This document shows positions 19,637 to 27,145 of a DNA stretch of 64,000 nucleotides, one piece after another. The DNA comes from JACKJP01 sp050249695 (GTDB lineage Bacteria > Pseudomonadota > Alphaproteobacteria > Rhizobiales > Tepidamorphaceae). Where the stretch lies: NCBI GenBank assembly GCA_050249695.1, contig JBFWQA010000004.1, positions 206,054-270,053 of the forward strand. The letters run 5' to 3'. A model generated the notes under the pieces. It was given only the letters and a program-made list of their open reading frames with translations. It did not search any database and was not told where the DNA came from. The translations under genes were made by a program, and so were the position numbers. The first letter of the stretch is position 1. Every line of letters begins with the position of its first letter.

Positions 19637-21230
19637 GGCGCCGGCTCCCGGTCAGTTCGTCGATGCGATCGAGCGTTCCCTGCAGCGTCACATAGGTCCT
19701 GTGCGCCTGCGCCGGATCGCTCTCGGGACAGTCGTCGCGGTAGTGCCCGCCACGGCTTTCGCGGCGGTTGAGCGCCGCCGTCGTGATCAATCGCGCGGTG
19801 ACCAGCATGTTGCGGAAGCGCGTGGACGAACTGCCGCCGTGTTCGAGCGCATCGAAGGTGGCGAGCGCCTTCATGAGGCCGGTCTCGTTGCGGATGACGC
19901 CGACATCTTCGCTCATCGTCTGCCGCAGCGTCTGGATATCGGCGTTGTCGTCGAAGAGCTCGCGCTGCGCCCCGGCGATGATGGCGGCGTGCCTGCGCTG
20001 CCCGTCCTGCGTCACGACCGTCGAGACGTCATCGGCGATGCGGGCGGCGAAGACGACCGCTTCCAGCAGCGAGTTCGAGGCGAGCCGGTTGGCGCCGTGA
20101 ACGCCGGTCGAGGTGACCTCGCCGCAGGCCCAAAGTCCATCGAGACTGGTCCGGCCCATCGCGTCGGTCAGCACGCCGCCCATGTGGTAATGCGCGGCTG
20201 TCGTCACCGGGATAGGTTGTGTGACCGGGTCGATCCCGGCTTCGATGCAGGTCTGGTAGACCTTCTGGAAATGTTCGGGGAAGGCCTTGCCAATCGCCTC
20301 GCGGCAATCGAGAAACACCGGCTTTCCGGCCCGGCGCATGCGGAAGACGCCGCGCGCCACGACATCGCGCGGTGCAAGTTCGGCCGCCGGATCGATCTCG
20401 CGCATGAAGCGGTTGCCTGCCGCATCGACCAGTATCGCGCCTTCGCCACGCAACGCCTCGGTCGCCAGAGGCGCGGGATCGCGGTCGATGGCGATGGCGG
20501 TCGGATGAAACTGGATGAACTCGGGATCGGCGATGATGGCGCCTGCGCGCGCTGCAATCGCGATGCCCTCGCCATTGGCCTCGGCCGGATTGGTGGTGAC
20601 CGCATAGAGATGGCCGCTGCCGCCGCTGGCGAGGATCAGCGCCTTTGTCGAAAGCTGAAGCTGCGGGCGCCCGTCCGCTTCGACGGGCCGCGCCACGACG
20701 CCCGTGACCTTCTTGCCGTCCGTGATCAGGCTTTCGGCCGAATAACCCTCGATCAGCGTGATCGAGGGCGTCTCGCGCACCGCCCGGGTAAGTGCGGCCA
20801 TGATCGCCTTGCCGGCCATGTCGCCGCCGACGCGCACGATGCGCCGCGCGCCATGCGCGGCCTCACGCGAGACGGCGAGCTTGCCTTCAAGATCGCGATC
20901 GAAGGGAACGCCATAGGCCAGCAGGTCGGCGATCCGCTCGCCCGCCTCGCGCGCCATGCCGAGCGTTATCTTGCGGTCGACGATTCCCGCTCCGGCGATG
21001 ACCGTGTCTTCCGTGTGCGCTTCCGCCGTGTCGCCCTCGCTGACGGCCGCGGCAATGCCGCCTTGCGCCCAGGCGGAGGAGGCGCCCTCGCCGATGGGGG
21101 CGGAGGTGAGGACCGTCACCCGGCGCGGCGCGAGCTTCAGCGCGCAGAAGAGCCCGGCGAGGCCGCCGCCGATGATCACGATGTCGTCGTGTTGCGGCCC
21201 CTCGGAGGCGGCGTTCTTCACCAGTTCCAT
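19614..21230 (-). CDS. nadB: L-aspartate oxidase
   Basis: A 538-residue flavoprotein that oxidises aspartate to iminoaspartate, the first step of quinolinate synthesis. The FAD dinucleotide fold is DIVIIGGGLAGLFCALKLA near the N-terminus, followed by SSAWAQGGIAAAVSEGD, HPTAI and HYHMGGVLTD, with the active-site GLWACGEVTSTGVHGANRLASNS segment. I use the ATG at 21230, giving MELVKNA before the FAD fold; the frame stays open further upstream through the nadA coding region but that part is not NadB. It begins 14 bases after nadA and overlaps nadC. Confidence 0.95.
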   Translation of the reverse strand: MELVKNAASEGPQHDDIVIIGGGLAGLFCALKLAPRRVTVLTSAPIGEGASSAWAQGGIAAAVSEGDTAEAHTEDTVIAGAGIVDRKITLGMAREAGERIADLLAYGVPFDRDLEGKLAVSREAAHGARRIVRVGGDMAGKAIMAALTRAVRETPSITLIEGYSAESLITDGKKVTGVVARPVEADGRPQLQLSTKALILASGGSGHLYAVTTNPAEANGEGIAIAARAGAIIADPEFIQFHPTAIAIDRDPAPLATEALRGEGAILVDAAGNRFMREIDPAAELAPRDVVARGVFRMRRAGKPVFLDCREAIGKAFPEHFQKVYQTCIEAGIDPVTQPIPVTTAAHYHMGGVLTDAMGRTSLDGLWACGEVTSTGVHGANRLASNSLLEAVVFAARIADDVSTVVTQDGQRRHAAIIAGAQRELFDDNADIQTLRQTMSEDVGVIRNETGLMKALATFDALEHGGSSSTRFRNMLVTARLITTAALNRRESRGGHYRDDCPESDPAQAHRTYVTLQGTLDRIDELTGSRRHAKAAAG

Positions 21231-21244
21231 TGGCTTCGCGCCCG

Positions 21245-22327
21245 TCAGGACTTGAGATTGACCATGCGCTCCACGGAGCGGCGGGCCCTTGCGGCGATCA
21301 TCGGATCGATAATCACTTCCTCCTTCATCTCCAGCAGCGAGTCGAGGATCTTCGGCAGGCTGATCCGCTTCATGTACGGACACAGGTTGCAAGGCCGCAC
21401 GAAATTGACGTTCGGCGTTTCGGCGGCGACGTTGTCGGCCATCGAGCATTCGGTGACCATGACGACGCGCGGCGGCTCGTTGGTCTTTACCCAATCGATC
21501 ATTTTCGCCGTCGAGCCGGTAAAATCGGCCTCGGCGAGCACGTCAGGCGGGCATTCCGGATGCGCGATGATCTTCACGCCTGGATCGGCCTCGCGATAGG
21601 CGCGCAGCTCTTCGCCGGTGAAGCGCTCATGCACCTCGCAATGGCCCTTCCAGACGATCAGCTTCACGTCCGTCTGCGACTGGACGTAATGCGCCAGATA
21701 TTCGTCCGGCACGAAGATCACCCGGTCCGTGCCGAGCGACTCGACGACCTGGACGGCGTTGGAGGAGGTGCAGCAGATATCGGTCTCCGCCTTCACGTCG
21801 GCCGATGTGTTGACATAGGCGACGACGGGCACGCCGGGATAGGCGGCGCGCATCGCCCTGAGATCGGCGCCTGTGATGGAAGCGGCGAGCGAGCAGCCGG
21901 CATCCATGTCGGGAATGAGCACGGTCTTTTCCGGGCTCAGAAGCTTCGACGTCTCGGCCATGAAATGGACGCCGCACTGGACGATGACGTCGGCCTCGAC
22001 CTTGGCGGCCTGCTGGGCGAGTTGCAGGGAATCGCCCATGAAATCCGCGACGCCATGAAAGATTTCCGGCGTCATGTAGTTATGCGCGAGGATGACCGCG
22101 TTGCGCTCCTTTTTCAACTCGTTGATCGCCTTGATATAGGGCGCGTGGAACGGCCACTCGACCGAGGGTATGACGTTGGCGACCTTCTCGTAGATCGGGC
22201 GCATTTCGCGCTCCAGCGCCGGCGTCCACTGCAGATCCGGCATGGGCAGCTTCCGGTAGCTCTTGCCAGACGAGAGGACGGCCTGCGCCTTTTCCCCCGC
22301 CGGGACGGTTGCAGAAAGCTCGGTCAT
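21245..22327 (-). CDS. nadA: Quinolinate synthase A
   Basis: A 360-residue 4Fe-4S enzyme that condenses iminoaspartate with dihydroxyacetone phosphate to quinolinate. Conserved motifs: ILAHNYMTPEI, DFMGDSLQLA, CGVHFMAETSKLLSPEKTVLIPD, GCSLA, TSADVKAETDICCTSSNA and the cluster-binding CNLCPYMK near the C-terminus. The ATG at 22327 has a strong ribosome-binding site, AAGGAGG, 6 bases away. A perfect palindrome (22338-22358) abuts and partly covers this site, so transcription, and perhaps ribosome access, is likely controlled there. First gene of the nadA-nadB-nadC operon. Confidence 0.97.
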   Translation of the reverse strand: MTELSATVPAGEKAQAVLSSGKSYRKLPMPDLQWTPALEREMRPIYEKVANVIPSVEWPFHAPYIKAINELKKERNAVILAHNYMTPEIFHGVADFMGDSLQLAQQAAKVEADVIVQCGVHFMAETSKLLSPEKTVLIPDMDAGCSLAASITGADLRAMRAAYPGVPVVAYVNTSADVKAETDICCTSSNAVQVVESLGTDRVIFVPDEYLAHYVQSQTDVKLIVWKGHCEVHERFTGEELRAYREADPGVKIIAHPECPPDVLAEADFTGSTAKMIDWVKTNEPPRVVMVTECSMADNVAAETPNVNFVRPCNLCPYMKRISLPKILDSLLEMKEEVIIDPMIAARARRSVERMVNLKS

Positions 22328-22337
22328 GTCTTCCTCC

Positions 22338-22358
22338 TTATACTCAATTTGAGTATAA
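22338..22358 (-). promoter_or_regulatory. Probable NadQ operator of the nadABC operon
   Basis: A perfect inverted repeat with 10-base arms, TTATACTCAA and TTGAGTATAA, around a single central base, 10 bases upstream of the nadA ATG. It overlaps the nadA Shine-Dalgarno sequence by two bases and includes a TATACT that could be the -10 element. I recall this TACTCA...TGAGTA symmetry as the site type assigned to NadQ (COG4111) in alphaproteobacteria. A nadQ-like gene lies 2.6 kb away at 24975-25955. Confidence 0.8.
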
Positions 22359-22648
22359 TATGGCCGTTAAAACAGCCGGCATCCCTGCCAGCTTGCGATC
22401 GACGCCAGCCGAAATACGCTTGGCTCATTCAATATGCGATATGGGGAGGCTTGTCGAGCATGTCCAGTAGAGGGGAGCCGGCACGTCTTTGAACGGAGTT
22501 TCGAGTGCGACCAAGGAATCATATGAGCGACCGTTCATCCCTCTCCCAAATTGTTTGCCGATGACTATACTGCCTGAGGGCGTTGGAAATCGCACACGCC
22601 GCGCGGGCCCGATTTCCAGCATGGCCCGGACGGACGGATTGATATAAG

Positions 22649-22662
22649 CGTGCATATGCACG
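22649..22662. promoter_or_regulatory. 14-base perfect palindrome upstream of the MFS gene
   Basis: CGTGCATATGCACG is self-complementary over all 14 bases. It lies 36-49 bases upstream of the preferred MFS start (22698), directly after a possible -10 TATAAG, the usual place for a repressor operator. If translation began at the in-frame GTG 22650 or ATG 22656, the palindrome would be coding. The cognate regulator is not evident. Confidence 0.5.
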
Positions 22663-22697
22663 TAAATGCGCGCGGCACATCTGAATTCGAGGCAGTG

Positions 22698-23933
22698 ATG
22701 ACGGCGATGACGGAAGCTGCGGCGCCAAAGCCGCTGATGCAGAACCTCTGGGTGGCAGTCCTAGCAGGGTGCCTGATTGCCGCGATCGGCTTCGGGCCGC
22801 GCTCGGCGATGGGCTTCTTCCAGTTGCCTATGCTCACCGATACGGGTTGGGACCGCACGACGTTCGCTCTTGCCATGGCCATCCAGAACCTCGCATGGGG
22901 GCTGGGACAGCCCGTCTTCGGCGCCATGGCTGATCGATACGGCTCGGCGCGAGTCCTCGCGGCGGGCGGGCTGGTATACGCCGCGGGCCTTTACATGATG
23001 GCGGTCGCGGACGCACCGGTAATGCTCCATGTCGGCGGCGGCGTGCTCGTCGGTCTCGGCGTTGCCGCATGCTCCTTCACGATCGTCATGGCGGCGCTCG
23101 CCAGGCGGGTTCCCGCCGAACGGCGCACGCTGATCTTCGGCCTTGCCACCGCCTCGGGTTCGTTCGGCATGTTCGCCTTCTCGCCGCTCTCGCAGGCACT
23201 GATAAGCGCATTGGGCTGGTCGGATGCGCTCGTCTGGCTCGGCGCCGGCATGCTGCTGATTCCGCTGCTCGCCATCCCCCTTCAGGGGCGTTCTGCCGGA
23301 ATGGGCGCCTTCTCCAGACAACTCGAGCAGTCGGCAGGTCAGGCGTTCAACGAGGCGGTGCGCACCCGCAACTATCTGCTGCTGATTTCGGGCTTCTTCG
23401 TTTGCGGCTTCCAGGTTGCATTCATCACGGCCCATTTTCCCGCCTATATCGGCGATATCGGGCTCGATGCGTCCTATGCGGTTCTCGCTTTGTCGCTGAT
23501 CGGCCTGTTCAATATCGTCGGATCGCTCGTTTCCGGCTTTGTCGGGCAGCGCTACTCCAAGCCCCGCTCACTGGCATTCATCTATATCTGCCGTTCGATC
23601 GCGGTCACCGCGTTCCTGCTGCTGCCGCAGTCGGGCACGAGCGTCATCGTCTTCTCGGTCGTGATGGGCCTGCTCTGGCTGTCCACCGTCCCGCTGACCA
23701 ACGCGCTCGTCGCCGTCTTCTTCGGCACGCGGCATCTGGGAATGCTCGGAGGGCTGGTCTTCCTGTCGCATCAGATCGGCTCGTTCCTCGGCGTGTGGGC
23801 CGGCGGTGCGCTCTACGACATTTATGGAAGCTATGACGCCGTCTGGTGGCTCGGGGTTGCGCTCGGCCTCTTCGCGGCAGCTGTTCACTGGCCGATCCGA
23901 GAGCAGGCCGTGCCGAGGCTCCAGCCGGCCTGA
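22698..23933 (+). CDS. Major facilitator superfamily transporter
   Basis: About 411 residues with twelve predicted membrane helices. The loop between helices 2 and 3 carries GAMADRYGSARVLAAGG, the G-x-x-x-D-R-x-G-x-R/K signature of the MFS. Helix 1 region GFGPRSAMGFFQLPML and the general layout resemble the monocarboxylate/oxalate-type permeases, but the substrate cannot be read from sequence. I prefer the ATG at 22698 (GAGG five bases before); GTG 22650 and ATG 22656 are in frame upstream. It converges on the thioesterase gene, and the palindrome upstream suggests ligand-responsive control. Confidence 0.88.
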   Translation: MTAMTEAAAPKPLMQNLWVAVLAGCLIAAIGFGPRSAMGFFQLPMLTDTGWDRTTFALAMAIQNLAWGLGQPVFGAMADRYGSARVLAAGGLVYAAGLYMMAVADAPVMLHVGGGVLVGLGVAACSFTIVMAALARRVPAERRTLIFGLATASGSFGMFAFSPLSQALISALGWSDALVWLGAGMLLIPLLAIPLQGRSAGMGAFSRQLEQSAGQAFNEAVRTRNYLLLISGFFVCGFQVAFITAHFPAYIGDIGLDASYAVLALSLIGLFNIVGSLVSGFVGQRYSKPRSLAFIYICRSIAVTAFLLLPQSGTSVIVFSVVMGLLWLSTVPLTNALVAVFFGTRHLGMLGGLVFLSHQIGSFLGVWAGGALYDIYGSYDAVWWLGVALGLFAAAVHWPIREQAVPRLQPA

Positions 23934-23957
23934 GACGGCGCCTTCGGCGGGTTCCGG

Positions 23958-24449
23958 CTATTCCGGCTCGATCGGGACGATCAGGCAGGTTTCCGTTCCG
24001 TGCGCCAGCAGCTTGCCGGATGAGTCCACCAGCCGTCCCTCGCTGGTCGCGATCCTGCGGCCGCGGCTGAGCAGGGTCCCGGTACAGTAGACCGGTCCTG
24101 CGTCGGGGAGGATCGGCCTTACGAGGTTCAGCTTGTACTCGACCGTCGAATAGGTCTCCCCGATCTTCAGCGTGGTGTGGACGGCGCAGGCCATCGCCGT
24201 ATCCATGATGGCGCCGGCCCACCCGCCGTGAACCACGCCGTGGAGATTGATGTGGTACTTGCCGGGGCGCCCTTCGAACACGGCTCTGCCCGATTCCACT
24301 TCGGTGAGATGAAAGTTCAGCGTCTCCGGCATCGAGCGGACGACGTGATCCTTGTTGAGCATATAGGCCTGCAACTGGCTGAGCCCGTCCATGCGCTTCA
24401 GCGCTTCGCGGATCTTGTCGATGTCCAGCGGGCGGTATTCGCTGCTCAT
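23958..24449 (-). CDS. PaaI-family hotdog thioesterase
   Basis: A 163-residue hotdog-fold protein. The helix region GKYHINLHGVVHGGWAGAIMDTAMACAV matches the PaaI/acyl-CoA thioesterase family, where the HGG segment and the following Asp take part in thioester hydrolysis. Substrate unknown; candidates are aryl- or short acyl-CoA. The ATG follows GAGGAG at 9 bases. The gene is divergent from a marR gene, and two GTGTATATACA-type sites lie in the shared 107-base region, so MarR control is likely. Confidence 0.85.
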   Translation of the reverse strand: MSSEYRPLDIDKIREALKRMDGLSQLQAYMLNKDHVVRSMPETLNFHLTEVESGRAVFEGRPGKYHINLHGVVHGGWAGAIMDTAMACAVHTTLKIGETYSTVEYKLNLVRPILPDAGPVYCTGTLLSRGRRIATSEGRLVDSSGKLLAHGTETCLIVPIEPE

Positions 24450-24470
24450 ATAGCGCCGACTCCTCTATAA

Positions 24471-24482
24471 GTGTATATACAC
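24471..24482. promoter_or_regulatory. Probable MarR operator, site 1
   Basis: GTGTATATACAC is a perfect 12-base palindrome, 22 bases upstream of the thioesterase ATG. It shares the core GTGTATATACA with a second site 49 bases further along the same divergent region. The pairing and position next to a marR gene support an operator for local autoregulation. Confidence 0.7.
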
Positions 24483-24519
24483 CTGACTTCCTGTTACGAT
24501 ATTGGAAACGTTTGAATCG

Positions 24520-24539
24520 TACAAGTGTATATACATGTA
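24520..24539. promoter_or_regulatory. Probable MarR operator, site 2
   Basis: TACAAGTGTATATACATGTA matches its reverse complement at 16 of 20 positions and contains the same GTGTATATACA core as site 1. It ends 17 bases before the marR ATG, upstream of the GGAGG ribosome-binding site, where binding would block marR transcription. Confidence 0.7.
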
Positions 24540-24556
24540 AATCCCGGAGGGAAGGG

Positions 24557-25033
24557 ATGAGCGATCAGCTTCTGCGCTGTACCTGTTATCGTCTGCGCCG
24601 CGCCGCGCGCATGGCGACCCAGGGCTACGATGCCGCGCTGGCCGATGCCGGGCTCACCGCGACGCAGTTCGCCCTGCTTGCCGAACTCTCCCGCGCGCGT
24701 GCCGTTCCGGTGAGCGTTCTGGCCCGCAGGCTCGGCACCGACCGCACCACCATGACCCGCACGCTCCGCCCACTGCTGCGCGAAAAGCTTGTCGCCCCGG
24801 AGAGAACCGGCGACCGGCGGGTGCACGCCGTCTCCATGACCGATGCGGGCCTGGCCCGCTATGCAGAGGCGGCCCGGCTGTGGCGCGATGCCGAGGCGGA
24901 CATGGCGCGTGGTCTCGGCGCCGAAAAGCTTGAGGAGCTTTATTCCCTGCTCCAGCGGGTGGAAGAGGTGATGGTCAGCGTCCGGCGTAGCGAAGACCCG
25001 GCGCCGGCCGCTCGGGCAGGACCTCGCGCCTGA
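24557..25033 (+). CDS. MarR family transcriptional regulator
   Basis: A 158-residue winged-helix regulator. LTATQFALLAELSRA leads into the HTH: VSVLARRLGTDRTTMTRTLRPLLREKLV, and the wing is APERTGDRRVHAVSMTDAG, both classic for MarR. The ATG at 24557 is preceded by GGAGGGAAGGG. Likely represses itself and the divergent thioesterase gene through the two flanking palindromes; the inducer may be an aromatic or acyl-CoA compound, which is inference. Its 3' end overlaps the 3' end of the convergent nadQ gene by 59 bases, so the last ~19 codons of each are antisense to each other. Confidence 0.9.
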   Translation: MSDQLLRCTCYRLRRAARMATQGYDAALADAGLTATQFALLAELSRARAVPVSVLARRLGTDRTTMTRTLRPLLREKLVAPERTGDRRVHAVSMTDAGLARYAEAARLWRDAEADMARGLGAEKLEELYSLLQRVEEVMVSVRRSEDPAPAARAGPRA

Positions 25034-25955
25034 AGCGGAAGAGCTGCGCCGGCCGGCCGCCCGTCGTCAGCCGCGTGGTCCCGGTGGGTTCCACCAACTG
25101 GCCCTGCTCGACGAGGCGTCGGAAATTCTGCTTGTGCAGGTGCCGGCCTGCGATCGACTCCACCGTCCTTTGCAGTTCCGTCAGCGTGAAGGCGGCAGGC
25201 ATGAGTTCGAAGATCACCGGGCGGTATTTGATCTTGGCGCGCAGCCGTCCCATGGCGGTCGCCAGGATGCGGCGATGGTCGAAGCGCATCGGCCGGCCGA
25301 GCGTCGGCGCCGGCTGCCACGCTTTCGCCGTCTCGCGTCCGTCGCGCAGCGCTTCGGCCATCAGCCCGGCCTCGTAGAGAAGCTCGTATCGTTCCAGGAC
25401 TCGCTCGTCGTCCCATACGGCGGGGCCGACCCCGAAGCAGAGCGCCAGCCTTTCGCGGCGGCTCAGCGGATTGCGGTCTTCGCTGCCGCCCCGCCCGCCA
25501 GCCCAGCGCCGGAGGCGCGGCAGGATTTCGCTGTCGAGGATTTCCGGCCGTCCCTCGCGCCAGTCCTCCCAGGGGAAATAATCGTAGATCGCGCGCCAGC
25601 CGGCTTTTGGCTTCTTGCCTGCCGGCAGCTGCGTCAGCGCGAGATAGCCGATGGATACCACATGCGGGCCGATATCGCCGGGCTCGGCGTGGCGGCCCCG
25701 GTCGCCGAAGGAATAGAGCTGCTCGACATAGCCGAGCTCGATCCCGCGCTGTTCCAGCACCCAGCTCCGCAGACCGGTCTCCATGGTCCGGTGACGCAGC
25801 GGATCGAACGGCCCGAAAGGCAACAGGTCGGCGCCTCGGTCGGCGCTCCGAACGGGGGTCTCCACGATGGCGACGATGGGCGTTTCCTCGTGCACGGAGA
25901 CGATGGCGGCATTGAGCTCGATTTCGATCCCGGCCGGGCCGGCTTCGACACTCAT
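24975..25955 (-). CDS. nadQ: NadQ-type NAD biosynthesis regulator (COG4111: Nudix-like domain plus winged helix)
   Basis: A 326-residue protein. The N-terminal half is Nudix-like (ELNAAIVSV...PIVAIVETP, GPFDPLRHRTMETGLRSWVLEQ) but the Nudix box is degenerate, so it probably binds rather than hydrolyses a ligand, as in NrtR-type regulators. The C-terminal part, FELMPAAFTLTELQRTVESIAGRHLHKQNFRRLVEQG, is the winged-helix DNA-binding region typical of this group. The family is annotated as the NAD regulator of alphaproteobacteria, and a matching palindrome lies at nadA 2.6 kb away. The ATG overlaps the stop of the upstream phosphatase gene (ATGA), so the two are cotranslated. Confidence 0.87.
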   Translation of the reverse strand: MSVEAGPAGIEIELNAAIVSVHEETPIVAIVETPVRSADRGADLLPFGPFDPLRHRTMETGLRSWVLEQRGIELGYVEQLYSFGDRGRHAEPGDIGPHVVSIGYLALTQLPAGKKPKAGWRAIYDYFPWEDWREGRPEILDSEILPRLRRWAGGRGGSEDRNPLSRRERLALCFGVGPAVWDDERVLERYELLYEAGLMAEALRDGRETAKAWQPAPTLGRPMRFDHRRILATAMGRLRAKIKYRPVIFELMPAAFTLTELQRTVESIAGRHLHKQNFRRLVEQGQLVEPTGTTRLTTGGRPAQLFRFRREVLPERPAPGLRYAGR

Positions 25956-26476
25956 GCACGCTTGCCGATGTCGTCCGGCGAAAGCATGAAGGGCGTGCCT
26001 TCCGCGCAGAAGTCGCCGCGACCGATGGCCTCGATTGCGTCGGCCATCCGCCCGCCACGGCCCAGCATGTCGTCGGCCAGTCGCACCAGCCGCGCGTTCG
26101 GCGTCGCCGTCGGCGCGCGCCGCCGCAGCGCCACCGCGGCTCCCATTTCGTCGATCTCGGGATAGAGCGCGCAGAGGGTGATGTAGCCGGCGGCCGTCGA
26201 GCGACTGATGCCGGCCCAGCAATGGATGACGATCGGCGCTTCGCGCGGCCAGCGCCGGACGAAATCGAGCAGCGTTGCGATATGCGTCTCGCCGGGCGGG
26301 ACCATTCCCTCCATCGGCTCGGTGATGTCGTTCATGCCCAGATAGAGATGATTTTCCGCCCTGACGCTTGCCGGGCGGCGCACCGGTGTGGCCTCGTTGA
26401 TCAGCGTCACGACATGTTCGGCACGGCATGCGGCGACGGTGTCGTGCAGGCGCGCGAGTGAACAGACGTGAATCAT
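25952..26476 (-). CDS. Protein tyrosine phosphatase family protein (COG5350-like)
   Basis: A 174-residue cysteine phosphatase-like protein. The P-loop HCWAGISRSTAA has the full H-C-X5-R signature, preceded by the strand APIVIHCW. A general acid candidate lies in GMNDITEP. The target is unknown. It stands between an HD-domain hydrolase gene (30 bases upstream) and nadQ (start-stop overlap ATGA), and I recall this trio as recurrent in Hyphomicrobiales, which suggests a link to nucleotide or NAD metabolism rather than a general protein phosphatase role; that link is inference. Confidence 0.87.
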   Translation of the reverse strand: MIHVCSLARLHDTVAACRAEHVVTLINEATPVRRPASVRAENHLYLGMNDITEPMEGMVPPGETHIATLLDFVRRWPREAPIVIHCWAGISRSTAAGYITLCALYPEIDEMGAAVALRRRAPTATPNARLVRLADDMLGRGGRMADAIEAIGRGDFCAEGTPFMLSPDDIGKRA

Positions 26477-26506
26477 TTGGACCTTCTCCCTGTCTTGAAG
26501 GTCATT

Positions 26507-27145
26507 CTAGCGCATTTTTTGCCGATTGCATGACGCGGCCGCTGCCGCCGCGAGCGACACGCGCTCGGCGAACGCCGATTCGATGGCGGCGGCCGGCAGC
26601 GGGGCGAGGGGGTGAAGCGCCGCCACACTGCCGCCTTTCAGGCGGCCCGGGCGTCCGAAGAATCCGGCCGCTTCCCTGTCCGAAAAGCCGGCGAGCTGCG
26701 TCGCCTCCAGAAACGCGGCGATCCGGTCGGCGCGCTTGATCATCCGCGTCTCTTCGGCGGGCAGCGGCACGGGGAGGCCGAAATGCAGGTGAATGGCGTC
26801 AAGCAGGCGCGTCTCGACCAGTTTGTAGTCGCCGCCGATCACCGCCTTGAAGGGCGAGATCATGTCGCCGATCACATATTCCGGCGCGTCGTGCAACAAA
26901 GCGGCAAGCCGCAGGCGGGCATGGGCTTCCGGATCGATCAGCAGGACGATCTCCTCGACAAGGAGGGAATGCTGGGCGACCGAGAAGGCATGATCGCCGG
27001 CCGTCTGGCCGTTCCAGCGCGCCACCCGCGCCAGCCCGTGCGCGATATCGCTGAGTTCCACGTCGAGCGGCGATGGATCGATGAGGTCGAGGCGCCTGCC
27101 GCTCAGCATCCGCTGCCAGACGCGAGGTGGCTTCTGCGAGGTCAA
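26507..27145 (-). CDS. HD domain hydrolase (YfbR-like 5'-nucleotidase candidate)
   Basis: A 212-residue HD-superfamily metal phosphohydrolase: HAFSVAQHSLLVEEI supplies the first His, LAALLHDAPEYVIGDM the HD pair, and the later IKRADRIAAFLEA region an Asp. The layout is that of YfbR-type deoxynucleoside monophosphatases. I place the start at a TTG (27145) because it overlaps the ygfZ stop (TTGA) and is preceded by GGAG; the resulting N-terminus (M)TSQKPPRVWQRMLSGRRLDL fits the family. Upstream in-frame alternatives would lie inside ygfZ. Followed by the phosphatase and nadQ genes. Confidence 0.82.
   Translation of the reverse strand: MTSQKPPRVWQRMLSGRRLDLIDPSPLDVELSDIAHGLARVARWNGQTAGDHAFSVAQHSLLVEEIVLLIDPEAHARLRLAALLHDAPEYVIGDMISPFKAVIGGDYKLVETRLLDAIHLHFGLPVPLPAEETRMIKRADRIAAFLEATQLAGFSDREAAGFFGRPGRLKGGSVAALHPLAPLPAAAIESAFAERVSLAAAAAASCNRQKMR

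Larger units (their letters stand above)
22328..22697. other. 370-base divergent intergenic region, nadA / MFS transporter
   Basis: The largest non-coding gap in the window. It contains the nadA operator at the left end and a second palindrome (22649-22662) near the MFS gene. The central ~250 bases show no convincing gene on either strand: the only open frames are short and lack ribosome-binding sites. GATATAAG at 22641-22648 is a possible -10 region for the MFS gene. Confidence 0.6.

Noticed and set aside
22425..22661. A 78-codon - strand frame in the nadA/MFS gap
   Set aside because: No ribosome-binding site, no recognisable sequence, and it overlaps the palindrome and probable MFS promoter.
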